Assembly: GCF_015624485.1 (NCBI RefSeq)
Contig: NZ_CP061378.1
Span: forward strand, 5,394,001 to 5,458,000
Length of the DNA stretch: 64,000 nt
Reading direction: 5' to 3'
From: Bradyrhizobium genosp. L
GTDB lineage: Bacteria > Pseudomonadota > Alphaproteobacteria > Rhizobiales > Xanthobacteraceae
Under the pieces are notes generated by a model. That model was not told the DNA's origin, did not search any database, and saw only the letters and a program-made list of their open reading frames with translations. The stretch's first letter is position 1; the number at the start of each line of letters is the position of its first letter. Made by a program: the position numbers and the translations under genes. This document shows, piece after piece, positions 34,216 to 43,350 of the stretch.

Positions 34216-35253
34216 TTACTTGATGGCTCCGAGTAGCAGGCCCGACCGCATCATGCGGCTGAGCAGGCCCGCCATGATCATCATCGGAATGATGGCAACC
34301 AGCGCCGCGGCCGAGATCGCCCACCATTCGTCGCCGCGCTGGCTGTTTTGTCCCGCCACCAGGATCGGCAGGGTCTGCCATTTGGAATTGGTCAGGAACA
34401 GCGCGAACAGGAACTCGTTCCAGACGAAGGCGAGCGTGATCATGAAGGTCGCCAACAGCCCGTTCATCGACATCGGCACCACGATGCCGAGGAAGATGCG
34501 CCAGCTCGGCACGTTATCGACCATCGCGGCTTCCTCGACCTCGATCGGCACGGCTTCGAAGAAGTCGCGCATCAGCCACACCACGATCGGCAGCGAGAAC
34601 GCGACGTAGCACAAGGTCAGGCCGACATAGCTGTCGATCAGCTGGAAGCCGAGGCGGCCAATCTCGCTGTAGAGCAGATAGAGCGCAAAGGCGGTGACGA
34701 TCGGCGGAAACATGCGCTGGCTGACGAACCAGAACAGGATGTCCTCATTGCCGAGGACCGGCCCCGGCAGCGGCAGGCGGTTGGCGAGGATGGCAATGAC
34801 GAGCGCGATCGGGAATGCGAGCAGCAGCGCCTGCGCGCGGGTGAAGCCAAGCGTCGTATTGAACAGCAGATAACCGCCGAGCGCGAGCAGGAAGAAGATC
34901 AGGCCGGCGCCGAACCGGACCTTGAACTCGAACCGCACCAGCGCATAGGCCGCCATCGCGCCGACGGCGGTTGCAATCGCCGCGGCAGAAAGCCCGACGA
35001 TGGTCGAGTTCAGGAAGGTCCGGAAGAACTCGCCTCGGATGCCCTCGACGAGATCGATGAAGGGCTGCAAGGTCGGCGTGAAGTCGATGAACGGCAAATA
35101 GGTCGGGCCGCCGACGACGCCCGGCGGCGTCTTGAACGCCGTCACCACCACCCAATAGAGCGGAAACACCGTGATCAGGCACCAGGCAAGCACGCCGAGT
35201 GCGACCAGGCGGCGGCCCCATGGCGACAGTCCGGTCAGGCTCTGTCCGCTCAT
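34216..35253 (-). CDS. Sugar ABC transporter permease (MalG type)
   Basis: The protein has 345 residues, about six membrane helices and the EAA loop 'IEVEEAAMVDNVPSWRIFLGIVVPMSMNGLLATF'. It overlaps the partner permease gene by 4 bases. It has an extra hydrophobic insertion around residues 115-160 ('FGAGLIFFLLALGGYLLF') relative to standard MalG-type permeases, which are about 280 residues. Confidence 0.88.
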   Translation of the reverse strand: MSGQSLTGLSPWGRRLVALGVLAWCLITVFPLYWVVVTAFKTPPGVVGGPTYLPFIDFTPTLQPFIDLVEGIRGEFFRTFLNSTIVGLSAAAIATAVGAMAAYALVRFEFKVRFGAGLIFFLLALGGYLLFNTTLGFTRAQALLLAFPIALVIAILANRLPLPGPVLGNEDILFWFVSQRMFPPIVTAFALYLLYSEIGRLGFQLIDSYVGLTLCYVAFSLPIVVWLMRDFFEAVPIEVEEAAMVDNVPSWRIFLGIVVPMSMNGLLATFMITLAFVWNEFLFALFLTNSKWQTLPILVAGQNSQRGDEWWAISAAALVAIIPMMIMAGLLSRMMRSGLLLGAIK

Positions 35254-36125
35254 CGGCGCTTCTCCAGATGAGGCTTGAGCAGCGCCAGGTAGGTCACGCC
35301 GATGATCGTGATCGCGATCAGGAACAGGAAGCTCAGCGCCGACGTGTAGCCGAGATTGAACTTCTTGAAGCCCTCCTGATAGGCGAACAAGGTCAGCGTC
35401 TCGGTGTCGACGCCCGGCCCGCCGCCCGTCATCACGAACACGGTGTCCATGATCTTGTAGCTCTCGATCAGGCGAATGAAGACGACCGCGGCCGAGATCG
35501 GCAGCAGCATCGGAAACGTGATGCCCCAGAACTGCTGCCAGGCGCTGGCATTCTCGAGCTCGGCGGCCTCATAGACATCCTCGGGAAGCGTCTGCAGGCC
35601 GGCCAGCATCATCAGGATGACGAACGGCGTCCATTGCCAGATCTCGACCGCGATGATGCAGGCGAGCGCCCAATGCCCGTTGGTCAGGAACGGCAGGTTG
35701 GCAAGGCCGAACTTGGACAGCAACTGGTTGAGCGGCCCCATGGTCGGGTTGAAGATCATCCGCGCCACCAGCGCGACCGCGACCGGCGCGAGCAGCATCG
35801 GCAGCAGCAAGGCGACGCGAAACAGCCGTTCGCCGGGCACGCGCGCGTTCAGCGCCAGCGCGACGCCGAACCCGATCGCGTATTGGATGCCGACCGCGAT
35901 GAACGCGATCAAGGTCGTGGTGAAGATCGCATTCCAGAACCGCGGCTCCTGCAGCAGGGTCGCGTAGTTGCCGAGCCAGACCACGCGCGGCGGAATCGGC
36001 GGGATCAGGCGATAGCTCAGAAAGCTTGTCGTGAAGGAATAGATCAGCGGAAAGATCGAGATCGCCAGCACGACGAGCACCGCCGGCCAGATGAAGACAT
36101 GCTTGATCGGATCGTTCCGCATCAT
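35250..36125 (-). CDS. Sugar ABC transporter permease (MalF type)
   Basis: The protein has 291 residues, six predicted helices and EAA loop 'LPEDVYEAAELENASAWQQFWGITFPMLLP'. The 'VFVMTGGGPGVDTETLTLFAYQEGF' segment is typical of the first permease of CUT1 importers. It overlaps the ribokinase gene and the second permease by 4 bases each, so all three are coupled. Confidence 0.9.
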   Translation of the reverse strand: MMRNDPIKHVFIWPAVLVVLAISIFPLIYSFTTSFLSYRLIPPIPPRVVWLGNYATLLQEPRFWNAIFTTTLIAFIAVGIQYAIGFGVALALNARVPGERLFRVALLLPMLLAPVAVALVARMIFNPTMGPLNQLLSKFGLANLPFLTNGHWALACIIAVEIWQWTPFVILMMLAGLQTLPEDVYEAAELENASAWQQFWGITFPMLLPISAAVVFIRLIESYKIMDTVFVMTGGGPGVDTETLTLFAYQEGFKKFNLGYTSALSFLFLIAITIIGVTYLALLKPHLEKRR

Positions 36126-37057
36126 TGCGCGGATTGCTCCTTCAGCAGCGCCTCGATCTCCGCGCGCCGCGGCATCGCGGGTGCAGTCCCGGGACGCGTC
36201 ACCGAAATTCCCGCCGTCGCGGAGCCGAACCGCGCGGCTTCGAGCGGATCGGCGCCGCCTGCCAACGCGGCTGCGAAGCCGCCGACGAAGGCATCGCCCG
36301 CGCCGGTGGTTTCGACCACCTTGCCGGCCGCGAACGGCGGCACGTGCAACGAGCGATCGCGCGCATGAAACAGCGCACCGCGCTCGCCGAGCGTGATCAA
36401 TGCCGTGCCGGCGCCCTTGGCCAACAGGGCGTCACCGGCGCGGCGGGCGCCCGCGAGATCGCCCACCGCGATGCCGGTCAGCGCTTCCGCCTCGGTCTCA
36501 TTGGGCACGACGTAGTCGCAGAGCGCAAACAGGCTGTTGTCGAACTTGATCGCCGGTGCCGGATTGAACACCGTGACGCTGCCCGCCGCGCGCGCGATCT
36601 CCAGCCCCCTGACGGCGGCGTCGACGGGCTGCTCGAGTTGGGTGACGAACACGCGGCTGCCGCGGATGGCATCCGCCGCCGCGTCGATATCGGCCGGACT
36701 GAGGCCACCGGCGGCACCCGGCACCACGATGATCGCATTGTCACCGCGCGTCTCGTGGACGTAGATGAACGCGGCACCGGTCGGCGCTTCCGTGGTCCTG
36801 GCCACGCGCGGCAGAATTCCTTCGGCCTCCCAGGTCTTGATCGCGAGCTCGCCGAAAGCGTCGCTGCCGATCCGCGAGATGAAGGTCACGGCAGCGCCGG
36901 CCCGCGCCGCAGCGACGGCCTGGTTCGATCCCTTGCCGCCGGGGCCCATGGCGAATCCGGATCCGGCGATGGTCTCGCCGATCGCAGGCATGTTACCGGC
37001 GCGGAACGCGAGATCGACGACGAAGACGCCGAGGACGGCGACGCCATTGCTGCTCAT
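36122..37057 (-). CDS. rbsK: Ribokinase (PfkB family)
   Basis: The protein has 311 residues. PfkB pattern: 'GVFVVDLAFRAGNMPAIGETIAG', 'GPGGKGSNQAVAAARAGA', and C-terminal 'VVETTGAGDAFVGGFAAAL' with the catalytic Asp. It phosphorylates ribose or deoxyribose entering the cytoplasm. ggagag before ATG 37057 decides the start. Next to deoC, a deoxyribokinase role is plausible. 5 bases after the RbsD-like gene. Confidence 0.88.
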   Translation of the reverse strand: MSSNGVAVLGVFVVDLAFRAGNMPAIGETIAGSGFAMGPGGKGSNQAVAAARAGAAVTFISRIGSDAFGELAIKTWEAEGILPRVARTTEAPTGAAFIYVHETRGDNAIIVVPGAAGGLSPADIDAAADAIRGSRVFVTQLEQPVDAAVRGLEIARAAGSVTVFNPAPAIKFDNSLFALCDYVVPNETEAEALTGIAVGDLAGARRAGDALLAKGAGTALITLGERGALFHARDRSLHVPPFAAGKVVETTGAGDAFVGGFAAALAGGADPLEAARFGSATAGISVTRPGTAPAMPRRAEIEALLKEQSAQ

Positions 37058-37061
37058 CTCG

Positions 37062-37517
37062 TCACTCTCCGTCCGGCGCGATGACGCCCTTGCTGAAGAT
37101 GAAGCAGCCATAGAAACGCCGCTCACCGGTGGCGATCACGCAATAGGCCGACTTGGCCTTTTCATAGAAGGCATGGCGCTCGACGCCGACCAATGGCCAG
37201 GATCGTCCCTCGGCGCGATCGATCGCGGCCTGCACCTCACGCTGCACCGGCGGCACTTCCTGGGGCTGGCCGACGATCTCCATGCGGACCGCGGCATCGT
37301 CGACGAACGTATCCAGCGGCAGCACCGAGAGAATGGCTTCGATCGCCTTCGCGGTGCTGACGTTATCGATGCGAAGCAGCTCGCCGAACACGGTCTGGCG
37401 CGCGATCGAGTCGGCCGGAAAATTGGTGTCGCACACCACCAGGCGATCCCCGTGCCCCATCGCCCGCAGGGCATAGAGCACGTCGGCATTGAGCAATGGA
37501 TTGATGCCCTTGAGCAT
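37062..37517 (-). CDS. RbsD/FucU-family sugar mutarotase
   Basis: The protein has 151 residues, starting 'MLKGINPLLNADVLYALRAMGHGDRLVVCDTNFPA', the classical RbsD/FucU N terminus with the catalytic His region, and ending 'YCVIATGERRFYGCFIFSKGVI'. It interconverts pyranose/furanose or anomeric forms so that the kinase receives its substrate. gggagga precedes ATG 37517. By length it is nearer FucU-like (about 140-150) than RbsD (about 139). Confidence 0.87.
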   Translation of the reverse strand: MLKGINPLLNADVLYALRAMGHGDRLVVCDTNFPADSIARQTVFGELLRIDNVSTAKAIEAILSVLPLDTFVDDAAVRMEIVGQPQEVPPVQREVQAAIDRAEGRSWPLVGVERHAFYEKAKSAYCVIATGERRFYGCFIFSKGVIAPDGE

Positions 37518-37598
37518 GTTGCGTCCTCCCTTGTCTTTCACATCGCCCGAACTCTGACGGTCCGGATCCCCCAACACTATCACCGCAAGGTGACGTCT

Positions 37599-39986
37599 CT
37601 AGTCTCCGTACGGAATCCAGATATTCTTCACCTGCACCGCATGGCGGAGCAAGATCGGACCTTCGCTCGCAACCTTGTCGTACCAGTCGAGCGCGAGGCC
37701 ATGATCGACGAGGGTGCGCTTGAGATTGCCGACCGACAGCCGCTCGGCAGTCGCCGACGCCTCCTTCGAGCCGAACGCCCAGAGCGCATCGACGTCGTCA
37801 TGCTCGGCAAGCACCTCGACCAGCGCATCGCGCTCGCCGGTGACGATATTGACGACGCCTGCCGGCACGTCCGACGTCTCCAGCACCTGATAGAAATCCG
37901 TCGCGGCCAGCGGATGACGCTCGCTCGGTACCGCCAGCACCCGATTGCCCATCGCGATCAACGGCGCCACCAGGCTGATGAAGCCGAGCAGCGGCGCCTC
38001 GTCCGGGCAGGCCACGCCGACAACGCCGATCGGCTCGTGCATCGCCAGCGCAACGCCGCGCAACGGCGGCGCATGGATCGTTCCCTCGTATTTGTCGGCC
38101 CAGGCCCCATAGCTGAACAGCCGTTCGATGCTGGCCTCGACCTCGCTACGCGCCTTGGCGGCCGAGACGCCGGTCATGTCGCCGATCCGCCGCGCAAACT
38201 CATCCCCGCGCGCCGAAAGGTTCTCGGCAAGGTAGTAGAGGATTTGGGCGCGATTATGCGCCGTTGCGCGCGCCCACGCCTCGGCCGAACGTGCCGCGGC
38301 GACCGCGTTGCGGATGTCCTTGCGGTTGCCCTCGCCGACCTCGCCGAGGTGCCGGCCCTTCGGCGACAGCACCGCGCGCGAATAATTGCCGTCGGGACGG
38401 ACCTGCTTGCCGCCGACGAACAGTTTTGCCGTCCGGTCGATCGAGGGCGCCGCAAATCCGGCGCTGTCGGCCGCGCCGGTCGGCTGCGGCGATGCCTTGG
38501 CCCGCGCCTTCCGCCCGCCCCATGCCTTCGGCTTGAGATATTCGTAGAGGCCTTCACGACCCCCCTCGCGGCCGAAGCCGGACTCGCGATAGCCGCCGAA
38601 GCCGACGCTGGCATCGAACAGATTGGTCGCATTGACCCAGACCACACCGGCCTGGAGCTTCGGCGCGATGTCGAGCGCTAGCCCGATCGTTTCGCTCCAC
38701 ACGCTGGCGGCGAGGCCGTAGCGCGTGTTGTTGGCGAGCATCACGGCCTCATCGGGCGTGCGGAATGTCATCGCCACCAGCACCGGGCCGAAGATCTCCT
38801 CGATCGCCACCGTCGACGACGGATGCACGTTCCAAAGCAGCGTTGGCGGATAGAAGCATCCCTCCGTCGGGAGCGCCCCCGGCGCCTGATATTTCTCGGC
38901 GCCCTCCTTCACCCCGGTTTCGACCAGCGCCTTGATCCGCTCGAGCTGCACGGGTGCCACCACTGCGCCCATGTCGATCGCCTTGTCGAGCGGCGGCCCG
39001 ACGCGCAGCGTCTCCATGCGGCGGATCAGCCGCCTGCGGAAGGTCTCCGCGATGCCCTCCTGCAATAGCAGCCGCGATCCGGCGCAGCAGACCTGGCCCT
39101 GGTTGAACCAGATCGCATCGACCACGCCCTCCACGGCGCCGTCGAGATCGGCATCGTCGAACACGATGAACGGCGACTTGCCGCCGAGTTCGAGCGTCAA
39201 AGACTTGCCGCTGCCCGCGGTCGACTGGCGGATCAGCCGCCCGACCTCGGTCGATCCGGTGAAGGCGATCTTGTCGACGCCAGGATTCTCGACCAGCAGC
39301 GCGCCGGTTGCGCCGTCGCCCGTCACCACATTCAGCACGCCGGGCGGCAGGCCGGCCTCAGCCGCGAGCTCGGCGAACAGCAGCGCGGTGAGCGAAGTGA
39401 ATTCAGCAGGCTTCAGCACCACCGTGTTGCCGACGGCCAGTGCCGGCGCGATCTTCCAGGCCAGCATCAGCAGCGGGAAATTCCAGGGAATGATCTGGCC
39501 GATCACGCCGACCGGCACCTGATCGGCGAATTCGCGCTCCTGCAACTGCGCCCAGCCGGCGTGATACAGGAAGTGGCGGGCGGCGAGCGGCACGTCGAGG
39601 TCGCGGGTTTCCCGGATCGGCTTGCCGTTGTCGATCGCCTCAAGCACGGCAAACAGCCGCGCGTGTCGTTGCAGCATCCGCGCCAGCGCGTAGAGATGGC
39701 GGGCACGGCCGTGACCGCCGAGCCTGGCCCAGAGCGGCTGCGCGGTTCGTGCGGCGCCGACGGCCGCCTCGACATCCGCGGCAGTGCCTTGCGCAATCTT
39801 CGCCAAGGCCTTGCCGGTCGCCGGCTCGATCGTCGTCAGATGCTTGCCGGACTGGGGTGCTGCGAATTTGCCAGCGATGAAATGCCCGAACGTCGCATCG
39901 TGCCGCTTCAGCCAGGCGCGCGCCTCGCCATCAGCCTCGGGGGCGGGACCATACTCCATGGTCTCGAAGTAATGTGCGACGCTCAT
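37599..39986 (-). CDS. Tandem aldehyde dehydrogenase with degenerate second domain
   Basis: The protein has 795 residues. Domain 1 (about 30-485) is a complete aldehyde dehydrogenase: 'IIPWNFPLLMLAWKIAPALAVGNTVVLKPAE', 'FTGSTEVGRLI', catalytic Glu in 'LELGGKSPFIV', catalytic Cys in 'FNQGQVCCAGSR', 'EEIFGPVL'. Domain 2 (about 510-795) starts like the family ('FVGGKQVRPDGNYSRAVLSP', 'EPIGVVGVACPDEAPLLGFISLVAPLIAMGNRV') but lacks the LELGG and GQxC segments, so it is probably structural. It would oxidise acetaldehyde released by DeoC. It starts 2 bases after the deoC stop; the longer upstream frame is antisense noise in deoC. Confidence 0.88.
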   Translation of the reverse strand: MSVAHYFETMEYGPAPEADGEARAWLKRHDATFGHFIAGKFAAPQSGKHLTTIEPATGKALAKIAQGTAADVEAAVGAARTAQPLWARLGGHGRARHLYALARMLQRHARLFAVLEAIDNGKPIRETRDLDVPLAARHFLYHAGWAQLQEREFADQVPVGVIGQIIPWNFPLLMLAWKIAPALAVGNTVVLKPAEFTSLTALLFAELAAEAGLPPGVLNVVTGDGATGALLVENPGVDKIAFTGSTEVGRLIRQSTAGSGKSLTLELGGKSPFIVFDDADLDGAVEGVVDAIWFNQGQVCCAGSRLLLQEGIAETFRRRLIRRMETLRVGPPLDKAIDMGAVVAPVQLERIKALVETGVKEGAEKYQAPGALPTEGCFYPPTLLWNVHPSSTVAIEEIFGPVLVAMTFRTPDEAVMLANNTRYGLAASVWSETIGLALDIAPKLQAGVVWVNATNLFDASVGFGGYRESGFGREGGREGLYEYLKPKAWGGRKARAKASPQPTGAADSAGFAAPSIDRTAKLFVGGKQVRPDGNYSRAVLSPKGRHLGEVGEGNRKDIRNAVAAARSAEAWARATAHNRAQILYYLAENLSARGDEFARRIGDMTGVSAAKARSEVEASIERLFSYGAWADKYEGTIHAPPLRGVALAMHEPIGVVGVACPDEAPLLGFISLVAPLIAMGNRVLAVPSERHPLAATDFYQVLETSDVPAGVVNIVTGERDALVEVLAEHDDVDALWAFGSKEASATAERLSVGNLKRTLVDHGLALDWYDKVASEGPILLRHAVQVKNIWIPYGD

Positions 39987-39988
39987 GT

Positions 39989-41017
39989 TCAGCCCACGGG
40001 ATGACGGTTGAAGGCCGAGTAGCGGCCGGTGACGTGATGCTCGAGCTGACGCTCGATGTCGGCGAGCAGGCTCGAGGCGCCGATGCGGAACAGCTCCGGT
40101 TCGAGCCAGTCGCGCCCCAGCTCCTCCTTCATCAGGAACTGGTAGTTGAGCACATCCTTCGCCGTCGAGATTCCGCCGGCCGGCTTGAAGCCGATCTTGA
40201 AGCCGGTGCGCTCCTCGTAGATCCTGATCATCCGCAGCATCGCCAGCGTCACCGGCAGCGTAGCATTGACGCCCTCCTTGCCGGTGGAGGTCTTGATGAA
40301 ATCGGCGCCGGCCATCATGCAGACCATCGAGGCCTTGGCGACGTTGCGCAGCGTCTTGAGGTCGCCGGTGGCCAGGATCGTCTTCAGATGCGCCTCGCCG
40401 CACGCCGCGCGAAAGTCCCTGACCTCCGCATACAGCGCGCGCCAGTCGCCGGTCAGCACATGCTCGCGGGTGATGACGATGTCGATCTCCTGCGCACCGT
40501 CCCTGACCGATGCCTCGATCTCCTTGAGCTTGAGGTCATGCGGCACGAGGCCGGCGGGAAATCCGGTCGAGACCGCCGCGACCGGGATGCCATATCCATC
40601 GAGCGCTTCGACCGCGGTCGCAACGAAGCGGTGATAGACGCAGATCGCGCCGGTGTGCAGATCGCGTCCGGCAAAGCCGAGCGCTTCGAGGATGTCGCTA
40701 CGCACCGGCGCCCTCGCCTTGGCGCAGAGGCGCTTCACCCGTTCAGCGGTGTCATCGCCATTGAGCGTCGTCAGGTCGATGCAGGTGATGGCCTTGAGCA
40801 GCCACGCCGCCTGCGCATCCTTCTTCACGGTGCGCCGGCCCGGCAGGCTCGCGACGCGACGTTCGGCGGCGGACAGATTGATCCTGATCTCGTCGACCCA
40901 ATCCATCTCGAGCGGACGGCCGGTATTGCGCGCGATCGGATGCGCCTGGTTGTGGTCCCGCGCATGCGGCTGCGCCGGCACGGCGGATGGATTCGGCTTC
41001 AAGACGCTCTGCGCCAT
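39989..41017 (-). CDS. deoC: Deoxyribose-phosphate aldolase
   Basis: The protein has 342 residues. After an N-terminal extension of about 75 residues comes the aldolase barrel: 'ITCIDLTTLNGDDTAERVKRLC', 'VAAVSTGFPAGLVPHDLKLKEIE', 'GAQEIDIVITREHVLTGDW', Schiff-base Lys in 'GADFIKTSTGKEGVNA', proton-relay Lys in 'FKIGFKPAGGISTAKD'. It cleaves 2-deoxyribose 5-phosphate to glyceraldehyde 3-phosphate and acetaldehyde. It is longer than E. coli DeoC (259), as in rhizobial homologues. First gene of the operon running to 31535. Confidence 0.92.
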   Translation of the reverse strand: MAQSVLKPNPSAVPAQPHARDHNQAHPIARNTGRPLEMDWVDEIRINLSAAERRVASLPGRRTVKKDAQAAWLLKAITCIDLTTLNGDDTAERVKRLCAKARAPVRSDILEALGFAGRDLHTGAICVYHRFVATAVEALDGYGIPVAAVSTGFPAGLVPHDLKLKEIEASVRDGAQEIDIVITREHVLTGDWRALYAEVRDFRAACGEAHLKTILATGDLKTLRNVAKASMVCMMAGADFIKTSTGKEGVNATLPVTLAMLRMIRIYEERTGFKIGFKPAGGISTAKDVLNYQFLMKEELGRDWLEPELFRIGASSLLADIERQLEHHVTGRYSAFNRHPVG

Positions 41018-41247
41018 AGGTCCAACCGTGCGGTGCTAGCGAATCGACGAAAACGCCGGATAGACTGAATGTGCCGATTGCAACATGCGATCCTCCCACA
41101 CCTCGCCCGCTGGAGCCCTTAGCCTGCCGCCGCGCACCGCCGACATACACCGGATCGCTCTTCGGGCTTCATGTTATTATTGTAACATATTGTCGTTGCT
41201 AAACTCACATCATTGTAAGATCATTGTCAACCGGATAAGCAGGCTCG
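41018..41247. promoter_or_regulatory. Divergent promoter region, deoC / DeoR-type regulator
   Basis: 230 bases. The AT-rich part 41170-41235 holds the palindrome at 41171-41188 and a repeated 'atcattgt' (41209-41216 and 41220-41227), which may be regulator or polymerase sites for the flanking operons. Confidence 0.6.
41171..41188. promoter_or_regulatory. Candidate operator of the DeoR-type regulator
   Basis: Perfect inverted arms atgtta and taacat around ttattg. The left part, atgttattatt, recurs exactly at 45979 ahead of the ribose-type importer and nearly so at 46000. This supports a shared regulator site. Assignment to the regulator at 41248 is inferred from position. Confidence 0.6.
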
Positions 41248-42051
41248 GTGACGAAAATGGCTGAAACACCGAACGCACGACCGAGCGAGACCCGCGTCCA
41301 GCGGCTGCAGCGGCTGCGCCGCGCCGTCGAGAGCAGCGGTGCACTGCATCTGAAGGACGCCGCCGAACTGCTGAAGGTTTCCGAGATGACGGTCCGGCGC
41401 GACCTCGCCGGCCCGGAAGCCGCGCTCGCTTTGCTCGGCGGCTACGTCGTCAACGCGGCCTCGCCGACCGGCATCAAATACGCATTCGAGCAGGAGATCG
41501 ACCAGCACACGCAGGACAAGCGTCTCGCCTGCCGGTCCGCGGCCGCCTCGATCAAGGAAGGCGACACCATCTTCATCGACTGCGGCACCACCATGCAGTC
41601 GCTGGCGGATTGCCTGCCCGAGGACATGCCGCTCTCGGTGATCTGCTACTCGCTCAACGTCGCATCGATCGTCACGCATCGGCCGGCGACGCAAGTGATG
41701 CTGATGGGCGGGCTCTACCATCCGTCATCGCAATCGTTCTCGTCGGATGACGGCCTGTCCTATCTGCGGCGGCTCGGGGTCAACAAGGCCTTCATCTCGG
41801 CCGGCGGCCTGCATTGGGCCCGCGGCGCGAGCTGCTCGAATTTCCACGAGGTCGCGATCAAGCAGGCCGTCATCGCCACCGCGATGGAGAGCATTCTGGT
41901 GGTCGATGCCAGCAAGCTCGGCAGCCTCAAGCCGGCATTCTTCTCCGACGTCGGCTCGTTCGCGCGGATCATCGTCGGCGGCTCCGCGCCGGCAGACATG
42001 CGCAAGCACTTCCGCAGCCTTCCCGTCGAATACGTCACCAGCGCAGCCTGA
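41248..42051 (+). CDS. DeoR-family transcriptional regulator
   Basis: The protein has 267 residues. N-terminal DeoR HTH 'HLKDAAELLKVSEMTVRRDLAG' and sugar-phosphate-binding C-terminal domain with 'DTIFIDCGTTMQSLADCLP' and 'FISAGGLHWARGASCSNFHEVAIKQAV'. Members usually repress sugar catabolic operons until a phosphorylated intermediate binds. Divergent from deoC; probable targets are the deoC operon and the importer at 42133-45935. GTG 41248 with an ATG three codons later as alternative. Confidence 0.88.
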   Translation: MTKMAETPNARPSETRVQRLQRLRRAVESSGALHLKDAAELLKVSEMTVRRDLAGPEAALALLGGYVVNAASPTGIKYAFEQEIDQHTQDKRLACRSAAASIKEGDTIFIDCGTTMQSLADCLPEDMPLSVICYSLNVASIVTHRPATQVMLMGGLYHPSSQSFSSDDGLSYLRRLGVNKAFISAGGLHWARGASCSNFHEVAIKQAVIATAMESILVVDASKLGSLKPAFFSDVGSFARIIVGGSAPADMRKHFRSLPVEYVTSAA

Positions 42052-42132
42052 TCCGGACGGGGGCTGGTTCGCCCGGATCAGGTCTGCTTGGCGAGGCGCG
42101 GCCTTACACGACCGCGCATCGTACGCAAACGC

Positions 42133-43284
42133 CTAGTTGCAGGCGGGCTTCGCCTTGGCGCAGGCATCCGCGAGTTCGGCCGGCGGATCCTTCTTGAACA
42201 CGGTCGTGTAGGATTCCAGCACGTTCGACTGTGTCACCGGCAGCGACTGCACGCCGATCCAGCCGGGCGTTTCCTTGCCGAGCAGCGCATTCATCATCGC
42301 CATCGCCTCCGCGACGCCCTGGTCATATGGACGCTGCGAACCGGTCGCCTTCAGCGGACCGCCCTTGGCGATCTCGATCGCCGATTGCAGGCCGAGGTCG
42401 ACTGTCGTCACGGGAATATCGATGCCCTGGGCGCGCATCGAGCTCAGCGTGTCCAGCGCCGGTTGATCCCACACCGCGAACAGTCCCTTGATGTCGGGAT
42501 TGCCGGTGAGGAAGTCGCCCGCGATCTGCGAGACTTTCGGCGGGTCGGTGAAGTCGACCTGCTTCATCTTGATGTCGGGCCGGTTCTTCGCCATCCACTC
42601 TCGCACGCCCTTGGTGCGCTCGTTGGTGCTGAAATAGTCGACACCGAAATTGACCAGCCCGATGGTCGCGCCTTTCGCGACGCAGGACGCCAGGATCTGC
42701 GCCGCGATCTGGCCGTTGCCCTGGCTGTCCGCCGAGATCATCGAGGCATACTCCTCGGGATGCTTGAGCCCGGTCGGAATGCTGTCCATCAGCACCAGCT
42801 TGATGCCGGCCTTGGCGATCTTCTTGTAGGTCGGCGCGGTCGCGGTGAAATCGACCGGGATCGAGATGATGCCGTCGGGATGCTGCTGGATGGTGTTCTC
42901 GATATCGGCGATCTGCTTGTCGACTTGATACTCGGCGGAGGCGACGCCGGTGACGGTGACGCCGTATTTCTTCAGCGTATCGGTGATGCCGGCGATCTGG
43001 AGCTGCGCCCAGTCCAGATTCACGGTCTGCATGGAGATGCCGACCTTGAAATGCTTCTCCTTGACCTTGGCGGCATCGGCGTCAGACAGCGCAAGCACCT
43101 CGGGCGAGGCGGCCTTCTCGCCATGCGGGCCCTGACCGACGATCGATTTCGGACCGAGGGTTGCGAGATCGACGCCCTTGACGCAGGTCGCCGGCACTTC
43201 GGCGCGGGCCGAGGGAGCAAACGAGATCGCCGCGGCCGCCATCAACGCGGTCAGCGGCAGGGTGTGTCGCAGGATTGGCTTCAT
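42133..43284 (-). CDS. Ribose-type ABC transporter substrate-binding protein
   Basis: The protein has 383 residues: signal peptide (TLPLTALMAAAAISFAPSARA), then a RbsB-like periplasmic fold ('KHFKVGISMQTVNLDWAQLQIAGITDTLKKYG', 'ADIENTIQQHPDGIISIPVD', 'GLFAVWDQPALDTLSSMRAQG'). It is longer than RbsB (about 300), with an N-terminal extension of about 50 residues containing one Cys, and ends with 'CAKAKPACN'. Third gene of the importer. Confidence 0.85.
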   Translation of the reverse strand: MKPILRHTLPLTALMAAAAISFAPSARAEVPATCVKGVDLATLGPKSIVGQGPHGEKAASPEVLALSDADAAKVKEKHFKVGISMQTVNLDWAQLQIAGITDTLKKYGVTVTGVASAEYQVDKQIADIENTIQQHPDGIISIPVDFTATAPTYKKIAKAGIKLVLMDSIPTGLKHPEEYASMISADSQGNGQIAAQILASCVAKGATIGLVNFGVDYFSTNERTKGVREWMAKNRPDIKMKQVDFTDPPKVSQIAGDFLTGNPDIKGLFAVWDQPALDTLSSMRAQGIDIPVTTVDLGLQSAIEIAKGGPLKATGSQRPYDQGVAEAMAMMNALLGKETPGWIGVQSLPVTQSNVLESYTTVFKKDPPAELADACAKAKPACN

Positions 43285-43350
43285 TGTTGGTCTCCTCCCG
43301 TTTTGGCCGCCGATTCCGAAGGGCCGGCGACCTTGCCCCTATCTGCTTGA

